From: JALYXS01 sp051003795
GTDB lineage: Bacteria; Acidobacteriota; Terriglobia; Bryobacterales; Bryobacteraceae
Length of the DNA: 43,515 nucleotides
NCBI GenBank assembly: GCA_051003795.1
Contig: JBPCKZ010000065.1
Coordinates: 1-43,515, forward strand
Reading direction: 5' to 3'
How positions within the stretch are numbered: position 1 is the first letter of the stretch; each line of letters begins with the position of its first letter. The position numbers were made by a program, and so were the translations under genes. Positions 41,717 through 43,515 of this stretch are shown one piece after another. The notes under the pieces were generated by a model. It was not told the DNA's origin. It ran no database searches and saw only the letters and a program-made list of their open reading frames with translations.

Positions 41717-42945
41717 ATGGCCGAATTTTTGCTTCCAAACGCGATGCAGTTTGCCACGGCGTATTCCACATCCAACTTTCGCGCGGTCGCGGGAACATAA
41801 TCGAGATCGCATTCGGGATCGGCGTCCTCCAGATTGATCGTCGGTGGGACCACGCCATCGCGCATGGCGAGAAAAGTTGCGGCGATTCCAGCCGCGCCGC
41901 ACGCGCCTTGCGGATGCCCGATCAGGCTCTTCAACGACGATCCGGCTAGTTTATAGGCGTGCCCGTTGAACGCGAGTTTCATGGCGCGCGTTTCGATGCG
42001 GTCGTTCAACTCGGTCGACGTGCCGTGATAGTTCACGTACTGCACGGCTTCGGCGGGAATCCCCGCCTCGTCCAAGGCCATTCCGATCGTTCGGGCCGGC
42101 TCCTCGCCGCATTCTTCGAGGCGCACGCGGTGGTAGGCCTCGCACGTCGAAGCATACCCGGCGATCTCACCGTAAATACGCACCCCGCGAGCGCGCGCAT
42201 GTTCCAGTTCCTCCAGCACGAAAAACCACGCGCCTTCCGCCAAAACAAACCCATCGCGATCCCGTGAAAACGGGCGGGAAGCTCGCTCCGGCTCGCGATT
42301 CCAACTCGTGGTCATGATGCGCATCAGGATGAAGCCGCGCAGGATGAGCGGCGCGATCGGCGCATCGGCCCCTCCGGCGACCATCCAATCGAGAACGCCC
42401 GCCTGAATGTTCCGGCAGGCATAACCGATCGCATCGGTCGACGACGTGCAGCCCGTCGAAACGATGTGGCTCATCCCCCGGAATCCGAACCGCATGGAAA
42501 CTTCGCTCGCCAGAGTTCCGATGGTGGAGGTCGGAATGGTATAGACGCTGCACTGCTTCTGGTTGCCTGAGTAGAACAGGCGGTACTGCTCCTCGGTGAA
42601 CTCCTGGCTGCCTCCGCCGGAACCCACCATGATCCCGACCGAGCGAAGCTCGTCGCGGTTCATGAATCGAGGCTCGATTCCGGAATCCGCAAGCGCTTCC
42701 TGGGCCGCCGCAATCGCCAAGGGGGCCACCCTCGAAACGTGCGGACGGTCTTTCGGCGCGATGTACCGGTTCTCATCGAAGCCGGCGACCTCGCCCGCAA
42801 CCTGAACCGCGAATTCCGACGGGTCGAACCGCGTAAGACGGCGCACGCCGCTCACCCCCCGGCGCGTTGTGTCCCAAAAGTTCTCCCTTCCAATGCCATT
42901 GGGGCTGACCGCTCCAATGCCAGTTACCACCACGCGGCGTTTCAT
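41698..42945 (-). CDS. fabF: Beta-ketoacyl-ACP synthase II (KAS II)
   Basis: A 415-residue condensing enzyme that elongates acyl-ACP with malonyl-ACP. The catalytic triad is Cys166 (VSTGCTSSTDAIGYA), His307 (VNYHGTSTELND) and His344 (SLKSLIGHPQGACGAAG, with Lys339), all in place, and the length is normal. MKRRVVVTGIGAVSPNGIGR is the usual start. FTEEQYRLFYSGNQKQ and the SWNREPERASRPFS stretch are less standard than in housekeeping FabF, and no acpP or fabG is adjacent, so it may serve a specialised lipid or polyketide pathway. The stop falls in the right copy of the 30-bp repeat. Confidence 0.9.
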   Translation of the reverse strand: MKRRVVVTGIGAVSPNGIGRENFWDTTRRGVSGVRRLTRFDPSEFAVQVAGEVAGFDENRYIAPKDRPHVSRVAPLAIAAAQEALADSGIEPRFMNRDELRSVGIMVGSGGGSQEFTEEQYRLFYSGNQKQCSVYTIPTSTIGTLASEVSMRFGFRGMSHIVSTGCTSSTDAIGYACRNIQAGVLDWMVAGGADAPIAPLILRGFILMRIMTTSWNREPERASRPFSRDRDGFVLAEGAWFFVLEELEHARARGVRIYGEIAGYASTCEAYHRVRLEECGEEPARTIGMALDEAGIPAEAVQYVNYHGTSTELNDRIETRAMKLAFNGHAYKLAGSSLKSLIGHPQGACGAAGIAATFLAMRDGVVPPTINLEDADPECDLDYVPATARKLDVEYAVANCIAFGSKNSAMVLRRI

Positions 42946-42998
42946 TCCGAGGTCAGCGAAACTTTGCCTTTCCCTTCTCGCCAGTATAGGCTGATTTC

Positions 42999-43493
42999 AT
43001 GCAGCCTACGGGGCGAAATCAAAATTTGCGCTTCTCGCTGGCAGGTTTGCAGGCGGGCATGCTGGCTAGTTTGACGATGCTGGTTTGGCTCGCGTTGACG
43101 TCGATTTGGTACAAGCGATCCATTTGGTCGGTGCCAAATCTGCTCTCCTCCACGTTTTTCGGCGAAGCGGCATTTCGCGCCGGATTTGGCAAAACGACCT
43201 ACGCCGGAATCGCCCTTCACCTATTTCTTTACAGTGTCCTGGGGGTGCTGTTCGGATTAATCGTTCGGGGCAGTAGAAGCCGTTTGGCCGTGCTGGTGTT
43301 CGGGTTGCTATATGGCGTGTTGTGGTATTACGTGTTATTCGGCGCGATTTGGAAAGCGTTGAATCCCTTAGTCGCGTTGTATGTGCCGAACAGGCCGATG
43401 CTGGCTGGGCATTTCTTATACGGAGCGATCCTGGGGCGTTTTCCTTCTTATCGCGACGCCATTACACCGGTGCCGGTCGAACTGACGAGATAG
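42999..43493 (+). CDS. Four-helix membrane protein of unknown function
   Basis: A 164-residue protein with about four membrane helices (near residues 17-38, 68-90, 95-117 and 135-147) and a basic N-terminus. I do not recognise a family. Loop motifs include KRSIWSVPNLLSSTFFGEAA and ALNPLVALYVPNRPMLAGHF. It is divergent from the KAS-II gene, with 53 bp between the starts, and ends 22 bp before the window edge. Confidence 0.7.
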   Translation: MQPTGRNQNLRFSLAGLQAGMLASLTMLVWLALTSIWYKRSIWSVPNLLSSTFFGEAAFRAGFGKTTYAGIALHLFLYSVLGVLFGLIVRGSRSRLAVLVFGLLYGVLWYYVLFGAIWKALNPLVALYVPNRPMLAGHFLYGAILGRFPSYRDAITPVPVELTR

Positions 43494-43515
43494 GCCGGGC
43501 GGTCGATCAACATCC

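Overview
The window reads as a moderately GC-rich Gram-negative soil-type chromosome. An outer-membrane Omp85/TamB system, RND efflux pumps, many exported proteins and Acidobacteria-like family members (a large tail-sheath-like protein, a fused CbiM-CbiQ importer, DUF2382 stress proteins) suggest Acidobacteriota, perhaps the Solibacter/Bryobacterales branch. That placement is inference from gene content; no rRNA or tRNA gene was found.

Layout. 1-5897 (minus): a three-gene efflux operon with a membrane fusion protein followed by two similar RND pumps (MdtABC-like order); the second pump runs off the left edge. 5970-9670 (minus): five tightly packed genes around a PspA/IM30 protein with a DUF4178 partner, a possible YjfI/DUF2170-like protein, a DUF6526 membrane protein and a membrane-anchored protein with a low-complexity tail; this looks like an envelope-stress module. 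An ATP-grasp ligase (9704-10894) is divergent from it. 10907-13527 (minus): a Ni/Co ECF importer, with CbiM, a CbiN/PDGLE-like part and CbiQ fused in one polypeptide, then a CbiO ATPase with a His-rich tail. Divergent from it is an 81-residue protein that is about 40 percent histidine. 14145-15071: a secreted alpha/beta hydrolase. 15340-18421 (minus): a small coil protein, HicB, a HicA reading frame without its own stop, and phosphoketolase, chained by overlapping start and stop codons. 18458-28134 (plus): a coiled-coil protein, then an Omp85 protein with about seven POTRA units, a SurA-N-like protein and a 1624-residue TamB, the last three overlapping. 28238-29817: two DUF2382 stress proteins. 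29988-33260: an isolated phage tail-like protein. 33263-35854 (minus): a Tat-exported ferritin-like protein and an M48 metalloprotease. 35920-38240 (plus): a branched-chain aminotransferase and a NagA-like deacetylase. 38332-39402 (minus): a secreted EXORDIUM-like protein with a good sigma70-type promoter.

39500-41716 is a disturbed block: an unrecognised small frame, a multiply frameshifted secreted-protein remnant on the minus strand, a frameshifted ArsR regulator, an SRPBCC gene with most of its middle missing, and an intact GyrI-like protein. It is bracketed by a 30-bp direct repeat matching the 3' end of the adjacent KAS-II gene (41698-42945, minus). The window ends with a four-helix membrane protein.

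Most notable are the histidine-rich protein beside the fused metal importer, the stopless hicA frame running into phosphoketolase, the PspA module, the seven-POTRA Omp85/SurA-like/TamB operon, the isolated tail-like protein, and the repeat-bounded block of broken genes.
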